A DNA stretch of 64,000 nt from Kribbella sandramycini (GTDB lineage: Bacteria; Actinomycetota; Actinomycetes; Propionibacteriales; Kribbellaceae). The notes under the pieces were generated by a model. It saw nothing but the letters and a program-made list of their open reading frames with translations, did not search any database and was not told the DNA's origin. The position numbers and the translations under genes are program-made. Below, one piece after another: positions 50,095 through 58,163 of this stretch. How positions within the stretch are numbered: the stretch's first letter is position 1; every line of letters begins with the position of its first letter. Location: the NCBI RefSeq assembly GCF_013131805.1, contig NZ_JABJRC010000005.1, forward strand, positions 124,001 to 188,000, read 5' to 3'.

Positions 50095-51630
50095 ATGCGC
50101 AAGACCAGCGGCGCTCTGCTCGCCACCGCATTGCTGCTCCCACTCGCGATCCCCGCCGCCCAGGCCGCGCCGGCGCGCCCGGTGGTCAAGATCGACAGCG
50201 GCGCCTTACGTGGCACCTCGGACGACGGAGTGCACCGGTATCGCGGGGTGCCGTTCGCGGCCCCGCCGACGGGCGCGAACCGATGGCGGCCACCGCAGCC
50301 CCCGGCGTCGTGGCGAGGTGTCCGAGATGCCGGCCAAGCTTCGAAGAACTGTCTGCAGGCACCGGACGACGCCGTACCGGGCCCGCAGTCCGAGGACTGC
50401 CTCTACCTGAACGTCACCACCCCCGCCCGGCCGGGCAACCGACCGCGCCCGGTGATGCTGTGGCTGTACGGCGGCGGCTTCTTCCAGGGCGCCGGAAACG
50501 ACTACGACGCCCGTCGGCTCGCAGCCACCGGCGACGTCGTCGTGGTGACGCCGAACTACCGGCTCGGCGTCTTCGGCTTCCTCGGCTACCCCGGCCTGAA
50601 CGGCGCCGGCTCGTTCGGCCTCCAGGACCAGCAGGCCGCCCTCCAATGGGTCAAGCGCAACGCCGCGGCCTTCGGCGGCGACCCGGCCAACGTCACGTTG
50701 TTCGGCGAGTCCGCCGGCGCGATGAGCACCTGCGCCCACCTGACCGCGCCCGCCACGAAGGGCCTGTTCCGGCAAGCGGCCATGCAGAGCGGCACCTGCC
50801 TGACCGAATGGCCGACGTACGACGCCTCCGGCCGCGGCCTGACCCCGTTCGAGCCACTCGACGTACTAGTTGCCCGCGGCACCAAATTCGCCGCCGATCT
50901 CAACTGCCGAACGATCGCCTGCCTCCGCGCCAAACCACCCACCGACCTCCTCGGCGGTATGAAGGAGTTCGGACCGGCCTTCGGTACGCCGACCCTGCCG
51001 GAAGACCCAGCTGTCGCCCTGCGCGCCGGCCGCTTCCACCACGTCCCGGTCCTGATCGGGGCCAACCGGGACGAAGCGCGAGTCTCACTGGTCGGCGCCG
51101 TCCCCGACCCCCTGACGGACGCCGACTACCGCAGCCTGCTGCAAGAGGACTTCGGAGCAACCGCAGCACAAGTCCTCCGCAAGTACCCACCCGTTGCCAA
51201 TGACAACGGCCAGCGGTACGCCGACCTGACCACCGACCGCGTCTGGGCGCACACGACCCGGAACACCCAGCAGATCCTGGCCCGGCGAGTGCCGACGTTC
51301 GCCTTCGAGTTCGCCGATCGCGAAGCGCCGCTGTTCAGCTCGATGCCACCCGGCCCCTTCCCGTACGGCGCGTATCACGGCGCGGAGCTCATGTACCTCT
51401 ACGAGATCGCCGGCGAGAACCCGCGTTTCACCCCGGCCCAGCGTCGCCTGGCCGACCGGATGATCCGCTACTGGGCCCAGTTCGCCCACACCGGCAACCC
51501 CAACCGCCCAGGGCTACCGACGTGGCCGCGCGCGCCGTACGTCCAATCCCTCCACCCCAAGCGCATCGGCCCGGTCGACTACGCAGCCGAGCACCAACTC
51601 GGCTTCTGGACCGCCCTGCACGGCTCCTGA
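50095..51630 (+). CDS. Secreted type-B carboxylesterase
   Basis: This secreted esterase of 511 residues has a signal peptide MRKTSGALLATALLLPLAIP (to about 26). The alpha/beta hydrolase fold has oxyanion motif LWLYGGGFFQGAG, nucleophile Ser in FGESAGAMS, catalytic acid near GANRDEARV and His in YGAYHGAEL. Two Cys pairs fit disulphides (NCLQAP and SEDCLYL). ATG 50095 follows AAGGA. It hydrolyses carboxylic esters of unknown kind. The TetR operators lie immediately upstream, and its 3' end is 3 bp from the convergent LacI gene. Confidence 0.94.
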   Translation: MRKTSGALLATALLLPLAIPAAQAAPARPVVKIDSGALRGTSDDGVHRYRGVPFAAPPTGANRWRPPQPPASWRGVRDAGQASKNCLQAPDDAVPGPQSEDCLYLNVTTPARPGNRPRPVMLWLYGGGFFQGAGNDYDARRLAATGDVVVVTPNYRLGVFGFLGYPGLNGAGSFGLQDQQAALQWVKRNAAAFGGDPANVTLFGESAGAMSTCAHLTAPATKGLFRQAAMQSGTCLTEWPTYDASGRGLTPFEPLDVLVARGTKFAADLNCRTIACLRAKPPTDLLGGMKEFGPAFGTPTLPEDPAVALRAGRFHHVPVLIGANRDEARVSLVGAVPDPLTDADYRSLLQEDFGATAAQVLRKYPPVANDNGQRYADLTTDRVWAHTTRNTQQILARRVPTFAFEFADREAPLFSSMPPGPFPYGAYHGAELMYLYEIAGENPRFTPAQRRLADRMIRYWAQFAHTGNPNRPGLPTWPRAPYVQSLHPKRIGPVDYAAEHQLGFWTALHGS

Positions 51631-51633
51631 CCG

Positions 51634-52653
51634 CTACCGCGCCGGGCCGGTGGTGTTGCGCACCACCAGCTCGGGGCGGAACAGGAACTCCGTCCGCGGC
51701 GTCGCATGCCCGCGCACCTCTTCGAGCAGCGACTGGACGGCGGCCAGCCCCATCGCCTGGACGGGTTGCCGGATCGTGGTCATCGGCGGATCGGTGAACT
51801 CCATCATCGGGGCGTCGTCGTACCCGACCACGGACAGATCGTTCGGGATCCTCAGCCCCCGTTGCCGAGCGGCCCGGATGACGCCGAGGGCCATCATGTC
51901 GGAGCCGCAGACGACCGCGGTGACGCCGGCGTCGAGGAGCTGCTGGGCGGCCGCCTGACCGCCCTCGACGCCGAACATCGACAACGCGATCAACGGATCG
52001 AGGTCGTCGTCACTCGCGCCGAGCTGGGCCTTCATGATCGTGCGGTAGCCGGCGAGTTTGCGCTGGACGACGATGAAACGCTCCGGCCCGGAGGCGAAAC
52101 CGATCCGCCGGTGGCCCAGGGCGACCAGGTGCGAGACGGCCAGCTCCATCGCGGCGTTGTCGTCGGAGGAGACGAACGGGGCCGAGACCTCGGGCAGCCA
52201 GCCGTTGACGAAGACGACCGGCAGATTCCGCTCGACGAGGGCCTGGTAGCGCTCATGGTCGGCGCCGGTGTCGGCATGCAGGCCGGAGACGAAGATGATC
52301 CCGGAGACGCCGCGCTCGAGCAGCATCTCGACGTACTCCTCCTCGGTCGCGCCGGCCGGGGACTGCGTGCAGAGCACCGGCGTGAAGCCGCGCTGGGACA
52401 GCGCGGACTCGATCACCTGGGCGAACGCCGGGAAGATCGGATTGATCAGCTCCGGCATCACCAGCCCGATCAGCCCCGCCGACCGCCGCCGTAACCGCGT
52501 CGGCCGTTCGAACCCGAGGACGTCGAGCGCGGTCAGCACCGACTGTTTGGTGTCCTCCGCGACCCCCGGTTTGCCATTCAGCACCCGCGAGACCGTCGCC
52601 TCACTGACCCCCGCCTTGGCCGCGATATCCGCCAGCCGCGCTCGACTACTCAT
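51634..52653 (-). CDS. LacI-family sugar repressor
   Basis: This repressor of 339 residues has the LacI helix-turn-helix RLADIAAKAGVSEATVSRVLNG (residues 6-27) and hinge, then a periplasmic-binding-like domain: GLIGLVMPELINPIFPAFAQ, GIIFVSGLHAD, LGHRRIGFASGP, DMMALGVIRAARQRGLRIP and SVVGYDDAPMMEF. GGAGG is unusually close (2 bases) to the ATG at 52653. It is divergent from the MsiK-like ATPase, and CTTGCA-type palindromes lie between them, so it most likely controls that ATPase and perhaps the GH13/ABC operon at the right end. The sugar inducer is unknown. Confidence 0.94.
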   Translation of the reverse strand: MSSRARLADIAAKAGVSEATVSRVLNGKPGVAEDTKQSVLTALDVLGFERPTRLRRRSAGLIGLVMPELINPIFPAFAQVIESALSQRGFTPVLCTQSPAGATEEEYVEMLLERGVSGIIFVSGLHADTGADHERYQALVERNLPVVFVNGWLPEVSAPFVSSDDNAAMELAVSHLVALGHRRIGFASGPERFIVVQRKLAGYRTIMKAQLGASDDDLDPLIALSMFGVEGGQAAAQQLLDAGVTAVVCGSDMMALGVIRAARQRGLRIPNDLSVVGYDDAPMMEFTDPPMTTIRQPVQAMGLAAVQSLLEEVRGHATPRTEFLFRPELVVRNTTGPAR

Positions 52654-52953
52654 CCCTCCGCCTCGCTGCCCTCGGCTCCGTGATGAGTAAAACTCGCTGT
52701 GCTTTCGGCTCGCTCGCTGCGCTCGCTCACGGCGGCACCTTACCCACCGACCCTTGACATTGCAGCAAGATGTTGCAAGAACTTGCAGACTGAGATTGTC
52801 CACACATGTCCAGTAAGTGAACGGAATGGACACTTCACAGCCCACGTCCCTTGTCAGGACGAGCGCGGCAGGTGAGGATGGGCGCACCCCCGCCCGGGGG
52901 CCTTTACTCGGATCGTCCGGCACGTTCCTGCCGGTGAAGGGATGTACTCAGTC
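52654..52953. other. Divergent promoter region of the LacI and MsiK-like genes
   Basis: This 300-bp region holds TTGACA at 52754-52759 as a possible -35 element, the CTTGCA palindromes at 52760-52788, and on the LacI side an inverted repeat ACTCATC (52648-52654) with GATGAGT (52682-52688) that covers the LacI start codon. No gene is seen. Confidence 0.55.
52760..52788. promoter_or_regulatory. CTTGCA-type LacI operator
   Basis: TTGCAG at 52760, then TGCAAG-AA-CTTGCA centred near 52781, is an inverted repeat with a further half site. It resembles operators of actinomycete maltose-type LacI repressors and overlaps the likely promoter of the MsiK-like gene. Confidence 0.5.
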
Positions 52954-54033
<1,080 letters not shown>

Positions 54034-54050
54034 TCCGTCGCACGACACGC

Positions 54051-54085
54051 GAAGGCCCCGGGTGGTTCGTCCACCCGGGGCCTTC
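54051..54085. terminator. Terminator between the MsiK-like and ABC-2 genes
   Basis: A 15-bp perfect stem (GAAGGCCCCGGGTGG with CCACCCGGGGCCTTC) around TTCGT lies 17 bp past the stop and 5 bp before the stop of the convergent gene. Confidence 0.85.
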
Positions 54086-54090
54086 TGCTG

Positions 54091-55071
54091 TCAGTTCACG
54101 TCGCGGCGCTGGAAGATCAGGCCCGCGCCGAGCAGTGCCACCAGCGTCAGGATGCCCAGGTACCAGGCGCCGTGCTCGAAGGTGAGCGTCTTCTCGATCT
54201 GGTTGCAGACGTAGTTGCCGTCAGCCTGCGTGACGCATTTGTTCAGCACATACCTCGTGTCGTGCAGCACGAACGCGTCGAAGTTCCGGACCAGGAGCCA
54301 CGGCTGGGCGTTCTGCAGGAAGCTCGCGAAGATCCCCTCGACGAGCACGATGTAGCCCATCGCGAGCCCGAGCGCGGCCGCGGTGTGCCGGAGCACCAGC
54401 CCCACGACCCCGCCGATGACGGCGCCGATCGCGGTCGTCGTCACGACCCGCGCGATCAGGCCGACGATGTCGCTCCAGTCGGTCCCCGCGGTACTGCCGA
54501 GCCGCGCGGTGATCAGGTAGATCCCGAGAGTCAGGACGCCGGTGACCGCGATCCCGAGCGGGACGAACCACAGCCCGGCCGCCGCCATCTTGGAGCCGTA
54601 GACCCGCAGCCGCCGGGGCTCGAAGGTCAGCCAGTTCCCGATCGCGCCGGTGCTGAACTCGGCCGCGACGAAACTCGCCCCGACCAGGAACGCGGCGAAC
54701 AACAGCAGGTACGCCGATCCCTGCAACATGTTCGGCGCGATCTGCCGGAAGACCGCCTGCGGCTTGCCGAACTCCTCGCGTTTCGGCTCCGACCACTTGC
54801 ACACGTCGTCGACCGACATCCCGCCGCTGGTCGACGGGTCGAAGTTGGCCCGGCAGTCGGCCTCGTTGCGTTCGGCGTTCGCGACCCAGTCCCGGTGGGC
54901 CATCTCGTACTGCGTCTGGGCCGCCCGCTGCTCGGCTTCGGACAGCGGCCGCGACTCCCGCCAGGTCGCGAACAGCATGAATGCCGTGATCAGGAAGACC
55001 CCGATCACGCCGATCGCCGTGATCCGGCGCCACGTAAGCCGCCGAAGCTCCACTCCGATCAGGCGGATCAT
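54091..55071 (-). CDS. ABC-2 type exporter permease
   Basis: This permease of 326 residues has six hydrophobic segments: one at 17-38, then a large external loop (45-115) with two Cys, then five others. It ends FQRRDVN. The start at 55071 overlaps the ATPase stop by 4 bp (ATGA), so the two subunits are made together. The exported substrate is unknown; such pairs export antibiotics, lipids or polysaccharide. The long external loop after the first helix is typical of ABC-2 exporters of this type. Confidence 0.9.
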   Translation of the reverse strand: MIRLIGVELRRLTWRRITAIGVIGVFLITAFMLFATWRESRPLSEAEQRAAQTQYEMAHRDWVANAERNEADCRANFDPSTSGGMSVDDVCKWSEPKREEFGKPQAVFRQIAPNMLQGSAYLLLFAAFLVGASFVAAEFSTGAIGNWLTFEPRRLRVYGSKMAAAGLWFVPLGIAVTGVLTLGIYLITARLGSTAGTDWSDIVGLIARVVTTTAIGAVIGGVVGLVLRHTAAALGLAMGYIVLVEGIFASFLQNAQPWLLVRNFDAFVLHDTRYVLNKCVTQADGNYVCNQIEKTLTFEHGAWYLGILTLVALLGAGLIFQRRDVN

Positions 55072-55991
55072 GCCAGCCCCTCCCCTGCGGTCAGCTCCAG
55101 GAACACCGACTCGAGATCGGCGCGGACCTGGACCAGCTCGTGGACGTACAGCTGCTGATCGGCGAGCAGCTTGGTCAGCTCGGCCGGCCGCTCCACCCCG
55201 TCGACGAGCAAATGGTTGCCATCGGCCCGTACTGCGAGCCCGGCCGCGGTCAGCACCCGGGCCGCCGCCTCCCGGTCGGCCACCCCGAGTTTGACCGTCG
55301 CCGCCGCGCCGCCGCCGATCACCTCGGCGACCGTGCCGGACGCCAGCAACCGCCCGTGGCCGATGATCGAGACCGTGTCCGCGACCTGCTCGACCTCGGC
55401 CAGGATGTGGCTGCTGACCAGGACGGTCTTGCCCTGGTCGCCGAGCCCGCGCATGGTCTCGCGGATCTCCCGGATCCCGGCCGGGTCGAGCCCGTTGGTC
55501 GGCTCGTCGAAGATCAGCAGGTCCGGATCCTTGAGCAGGGTGGCCGCGATCGCCAGCCGCTGCTTCATCCCCAGCGAGTAGCCCTTGAACTTGTCCTTGC
55601 CGCGCTCGGCCAGCGACGTCTGCTCGAGCACCTCGCCGACCCGCTGCGCCGGCGCGCCGATGGCGCCCGCGAGCAGCTCGAGGTTGCGGCGGCCGGTGAA
55701 CGCCGGGAAGAACTTCGGCGACTCGACGATCGCGCCGATCCGCCCGACCACAGCCGGCAGCTGCGCGGGCACCGGCCGGTCGAAGACCGTCATGGTGCCG
55801 GCATCGGCCCGGATCAGGCCGAGCAGCATCCGGATCGAGGTCGTCTTCCCCGAGCCGTTCGGGCCGAGGAAGCCGTGCACGCCCCCGACCGGAACGTCCA
55901 GGTCGAGCCCCTGGACCGCCACCACCGTCCGGCCGCGCCGCGTCCGGTACGTCTTGCGCAGACCGCGCGTACTGATCGCCAGGTCAGGCAT
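55068..55991 (-). CDS. ABC-2 type exporter ATPase
   Basis: This ATPase of 307 residues partners with the permease. It has Walker A GPNGSGKTT, Q-loop VESPKFFPAFT, signature SLGMKQRLAIA, Walker B LLIFDEPTNGLDPAGI, and VLVSSHIL. A C-terminal domain of about 80 residues with REAAARVLTAAGL follows. ATG 55991 follows GAGGGG. It probably drives export. No resistance or biosynthetic gene is adjacent to suggest the substrate. Confidence 0.94.
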   Translation of the reverse strand: MPDLAISTRGLRKTYRTRRGRTVVAVQGLDLDVPVGGVHGFLGPNGSGKTTSIRMLLGLIRADAGTMTVFDRPVPAQLPAVVGRIGAIVESPKFFPAFTGRRNLELLAGAIGAPAQRVGEVLEQTSLAERGKDKFKGYSLGMKQRLAIAATLLKDPDLLIFDEPTNGLDPAGIREIRETMRGLGDQGKTVLVSSHILAEVEQVADTVSIIGHGRLLASGTVAEVIGGGAAATVKLGVADREAAARVLTAAGLAVRADGNHLLVDGVERPAELTKLLADQQLYVHELVQVRADLESVFLELTAGEGLA

Positions 55992-56088
55992 GCCACCCCT
56001 CTCGTCCGAAACGCACATCCTCGCACCCGAACAGCTCCGCCGTGTGATCCAATGTTGAATGGATACTGTCGACCATGAGGAGTCCGTC

Positions 56089-56559
56089 GTGAATGCTCGA
56101 CCGCCGTTCCCGCCGTTCACCGCGGAGAGCGCCGTCCAGAAGGTCCGCGCCGCGGAGAACGCCTGGAACAAACAGGATCCCGAGGCCGTGTCACTGGCCT
56201 ACACGCCGGATACGTACTGGCGGAACCGGGACACCTTCGTCACCGGCCGCGCCGGGGTCGTCGAGTTCCTCACCCAGAAGTGGGCCCGCGAGCTCGATTA
56301 CCGGCTGATCAAGGAACTCTGGGCGTTCACCGGCGATCGGATCGCCGTCCGGTTCGTCTACGAGTGCCGGGACGCGGCCGGCCAGTGGTACCGCTCGCAC
56401 GGGAACGAGAACTGGGAGTTCGACGAGTACGGCCTGATGCGGGTCCGGCGGGCGAGTATCAACGACCAGCGGATCGACGCGGCCGACCGGCTGTTCCACT
56501 GGGACGCCCCCGGACCGCGACCGGACGATCACCCCGGGCTGACCGAACTGGGACTCTGA
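56089..56559 (+). CDS. DUF1348/NTF2-like protein
   Basis: This small protein of 156 residues has the DUF1348 pattern: PFTAESAVQKVRAAENAWNKQDPEAV, then YTPDTYWRNRDTFVTGRAGV and WEFDEYGLMRVRRASIND. The fold is a cone-like NTF2 barrel. Function is unknown; relatives bind small ligands. GTG 56089 follows GAGGAG at six bases; ATG 56059 is an alternative. It is followed by the copper genes but separated by the copper operator region. Confidence 0.87.
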   Translation: MNARPPFPPFTAESAVQKVRAAENAWNKQDPEAVSLAYTPDTYWRNRDTFVTGRAGVVEFLTQKWARELDYRLIKELWAFTGDRIAVRFVYECRDAAGQWYRSHGNENWEFDEYGLMRVRRASINDQRIDAADRLFHWDAPGPRPDDHPGLTELGL

Positions 56560-56564
56560 TCACA

Positions 56565-56637
56565 TACCCCCTCTTGGTATTTGCTTCCGATACCCAGAGG
56601 GGGTACTTTTTGCCTGTCGACATACCCCATGGGGGTA
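56565..56637. promoter_or_regulatory. CsoR operator region of the copper operon
   Basis: TACCCCCTCTTGGTA (56565) and TACCCAGAGGGGGTA (56591) are inverted copies with one mismatch. TACCCCATGGGGGTA (56623-56637) is a third site, 15 bp before the csoR ATG. All fit the TACCCC/GGGGTA half sites of copper-sensing CsoR repressors. Confidence 0.75.
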
Positions 56638-56652
56638 GAGAGGGGCGGTGCA

Positions 56653-56949
56653 ATGAGCGAGGACCACGTCCATGGCTACACCTCGGAGAAGACCAGCCAT
56701 CTGAAGCGGCTGCGCCGGATCGAGGGGCAGATCCGCGGCCTGCAGCGGATGGTCGAGGAGGACAAGTACTGCATCGACATCCTGACCCAGGTGTCGGCGG
56801 CCACCAAGGCGCTGCAGTCGTTCTCGCTGGAGTTGCTCGACGAACACCTGTCGCACTGCGTGGTCGAGGCCGCGCAGAAGGGCGGCGCGGAGGCGGAGGA
56901 GAAGGTCCGCGAAGCCTCCGACGCGATCGCCCGCCTGGTCCGTAGCTAA
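56653..56949 (+). CDS. csoR: Copper-sensing repressor CsoR
   Basis: This helical repressor of 98 residues has the CsoR/RcnR fold. The metal ligands are Cys40 (DKYCIDIL), His65 and Cys69 (DEHLSHCVVEA), the Cys-His-Cys trio of copper-sensing members. It represses its own operon when copper is low and releases DNA when Cu(I) binds. ATG 56653 follows an AGGGGCGG run. Three operator-like sites precede it. It is followed by copZ after 21 bp. Confidence 0.96.
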   Translation: MSEDHVHGYTSEKTSHLKRLRRIEGQIRGLQRMVEEDKYCIDILTQVSAATKALQSFSLELLDEHLSHCVVEAAQKGGAEAEEKVREASDAIARLVRS

Positions 56950-56970
56950 CAACTCATGAAGGAGCCCGAT

Positions 56971-57189
56971 ATGGCCACCACCACCTACTCCGTGAACGGC
57001 ATGACCTGCGGCCACTGCACGTCCGCCGTCACCGAGGAGCTCAGCAAGCTGGACGGCGTCACCGAGGTCACCATCGACCTGAACGCCGGCGGCACCTCCG
57101 CCGTGCACGTGACGAGCGAGTCCGCGCTCGACGACACCGCCGTCCGCGCGGCCGTCGACGAGGCGGGCTACGAGCTGGCGGCGTCGTGA
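56971..57189 (+). CDS. copZ: Copper chaperone CopZ (HMA domain)
   Basis: This metallochaperone of 72 residues has the HMA fold with GMTCGHC (Cys13, Cys16). It ferries Cu(I) to CopA. ATG 56971 follows AAGGAG at seven bases; ATG 56956 is the alternative but has no ribosome binding site. It overlaps the next gene by 4 bp (GTGA). Confidence 0.95.
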   Translation: MATTTYSVNGMTCGHCTSAVTEELSKLDGVTEVTIDLNAGGTSAVHVTSESALDDTAVRAAVDEAGYELAAS

Positions 57190-58163
57190 GCCGGGCCGTC
57201 GCGCTCCGGCTCGGCGCGTTCGCCGGTGCGCTCGCGCTGGCCTTCGGGGCGGCGTTCGCGATCGGTACGAACGTCGACCCGATCGCGGCGGCCGCTCCGG
57301 AAAAGCCCGCCGGCGGGATGAGCGAGATGGGCGGCGGGCACGGCGAGGGACACAGCGAGTCGGGTGGGCAGCTGCCCGGGCTCGCGGTCTCCGACGCCGG
57401 GTACACGCTCGCGCCGGAGACGACGTTCTTCACCGCGAACAGCAAGACCGTGCTGCGCTTCCAGATCAAGGGCCCGGACGGTAAGCCGGTCACCGGCTAC
57501 ACGCCGACCCACGAGAAGGAGCTGCACCTGATCGTCGTCCGGCGGGATCTGTCCGGCTTCCATCACCTGCACCCGACCCGGGACGCGGGCGGCACCTGGT
57601 CGATCCCGTTCAGCTTCACCGCCGGCGGGACGTGGCGACTGTACGCCGACTTCCAGCCGGCCGGCCACGCCGAGCCGCTGACCCTGGGCACGGATGTGAA
57701 CGTCTCCGGCCTCTACATCCCGGTCCCGCTGAATGATCCGGCCAGCAGCTACAGCGTGCACGCGTACGACGTCACCCTGGCCGGGACGCCGGTCGCCGGC
57801 AAGGAGTCCGAGCTGACGTTCAAGGTCAGCAGCGGCGGTAAGCCGGTGACCGACCTGCAGCCGTATCTGGGCGCCTTCGGGCACTTGGTCTCGTTGCGCA
57901 GCGGCGACCTGGCCTACCTGCACAACCACCCGACGCAGCACGCCGAAGTCGGGATGAAGGGCGGGCCGGAGATCAAGTTCGGCACGACGTTCCCGACCGC
58001 GGGCACGTACCGCCTGTTCCTGGACTTCCAACACGCCGGCGCCGTCCACACGGCCGAGTTCACCGTCGACGTCGGCACCGACGGCAAGACGATCGTGCCG
58101 CCGACCGCACTGCCGACCGAGACCAAGCCGCACAGCCACGAAGAGGGGGCGGAGCACAAATGA
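57186..58163 (+). CDS. Exported His-rich copper-associated protein
   Basis: This protein of 325 residues has an N-terminal membrane segment or signal (4-27) and then a Met/His-rich patch, GGMSEMGGGHGEGHSES. Two similar beta domains follow, each with a His cluster: ELHLIVVRRDLSGFHHLHP and GAFGHLVSLRSGDLAYLHNHP. The C-terminus ends HSHEEGAEHK. Its position between copZ and copA, with 4-bp overlaps on both sides, ties it to copper; it probably binds or delivers Cu outside the membrane. I do not know a standard name for it. Confidence 0.78.
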   Translation: MSRAVALRLGAFAGALALAFGAAFAIGTNVDPIAAAAPEKPAGGMSEMGGGHGEGHSESGGQLPGLAVSDAGYTLAPETTFFTANSKTVLRFQIKGPDGKPVTGYTPTHEKELHLIVVRRDLSGFHHLHPTRDAGGTWSIPFSFTAGGTWRLYADFQPAGHAEPLTLGTDVNVSGLYIPVPLNDPASSYSVHAYDVTLAGTPVAGKESELTFKVSSGGKPVTDLQPYLGAFGHLVSLRSGDLAYLHNHPTQHAEVGMKGGPEIKFGTTFPTAGTYRLFLDFQHAGAVHTAEFTVDVGTDGKTIVPPTALPTETKPHSHEEGAEHK

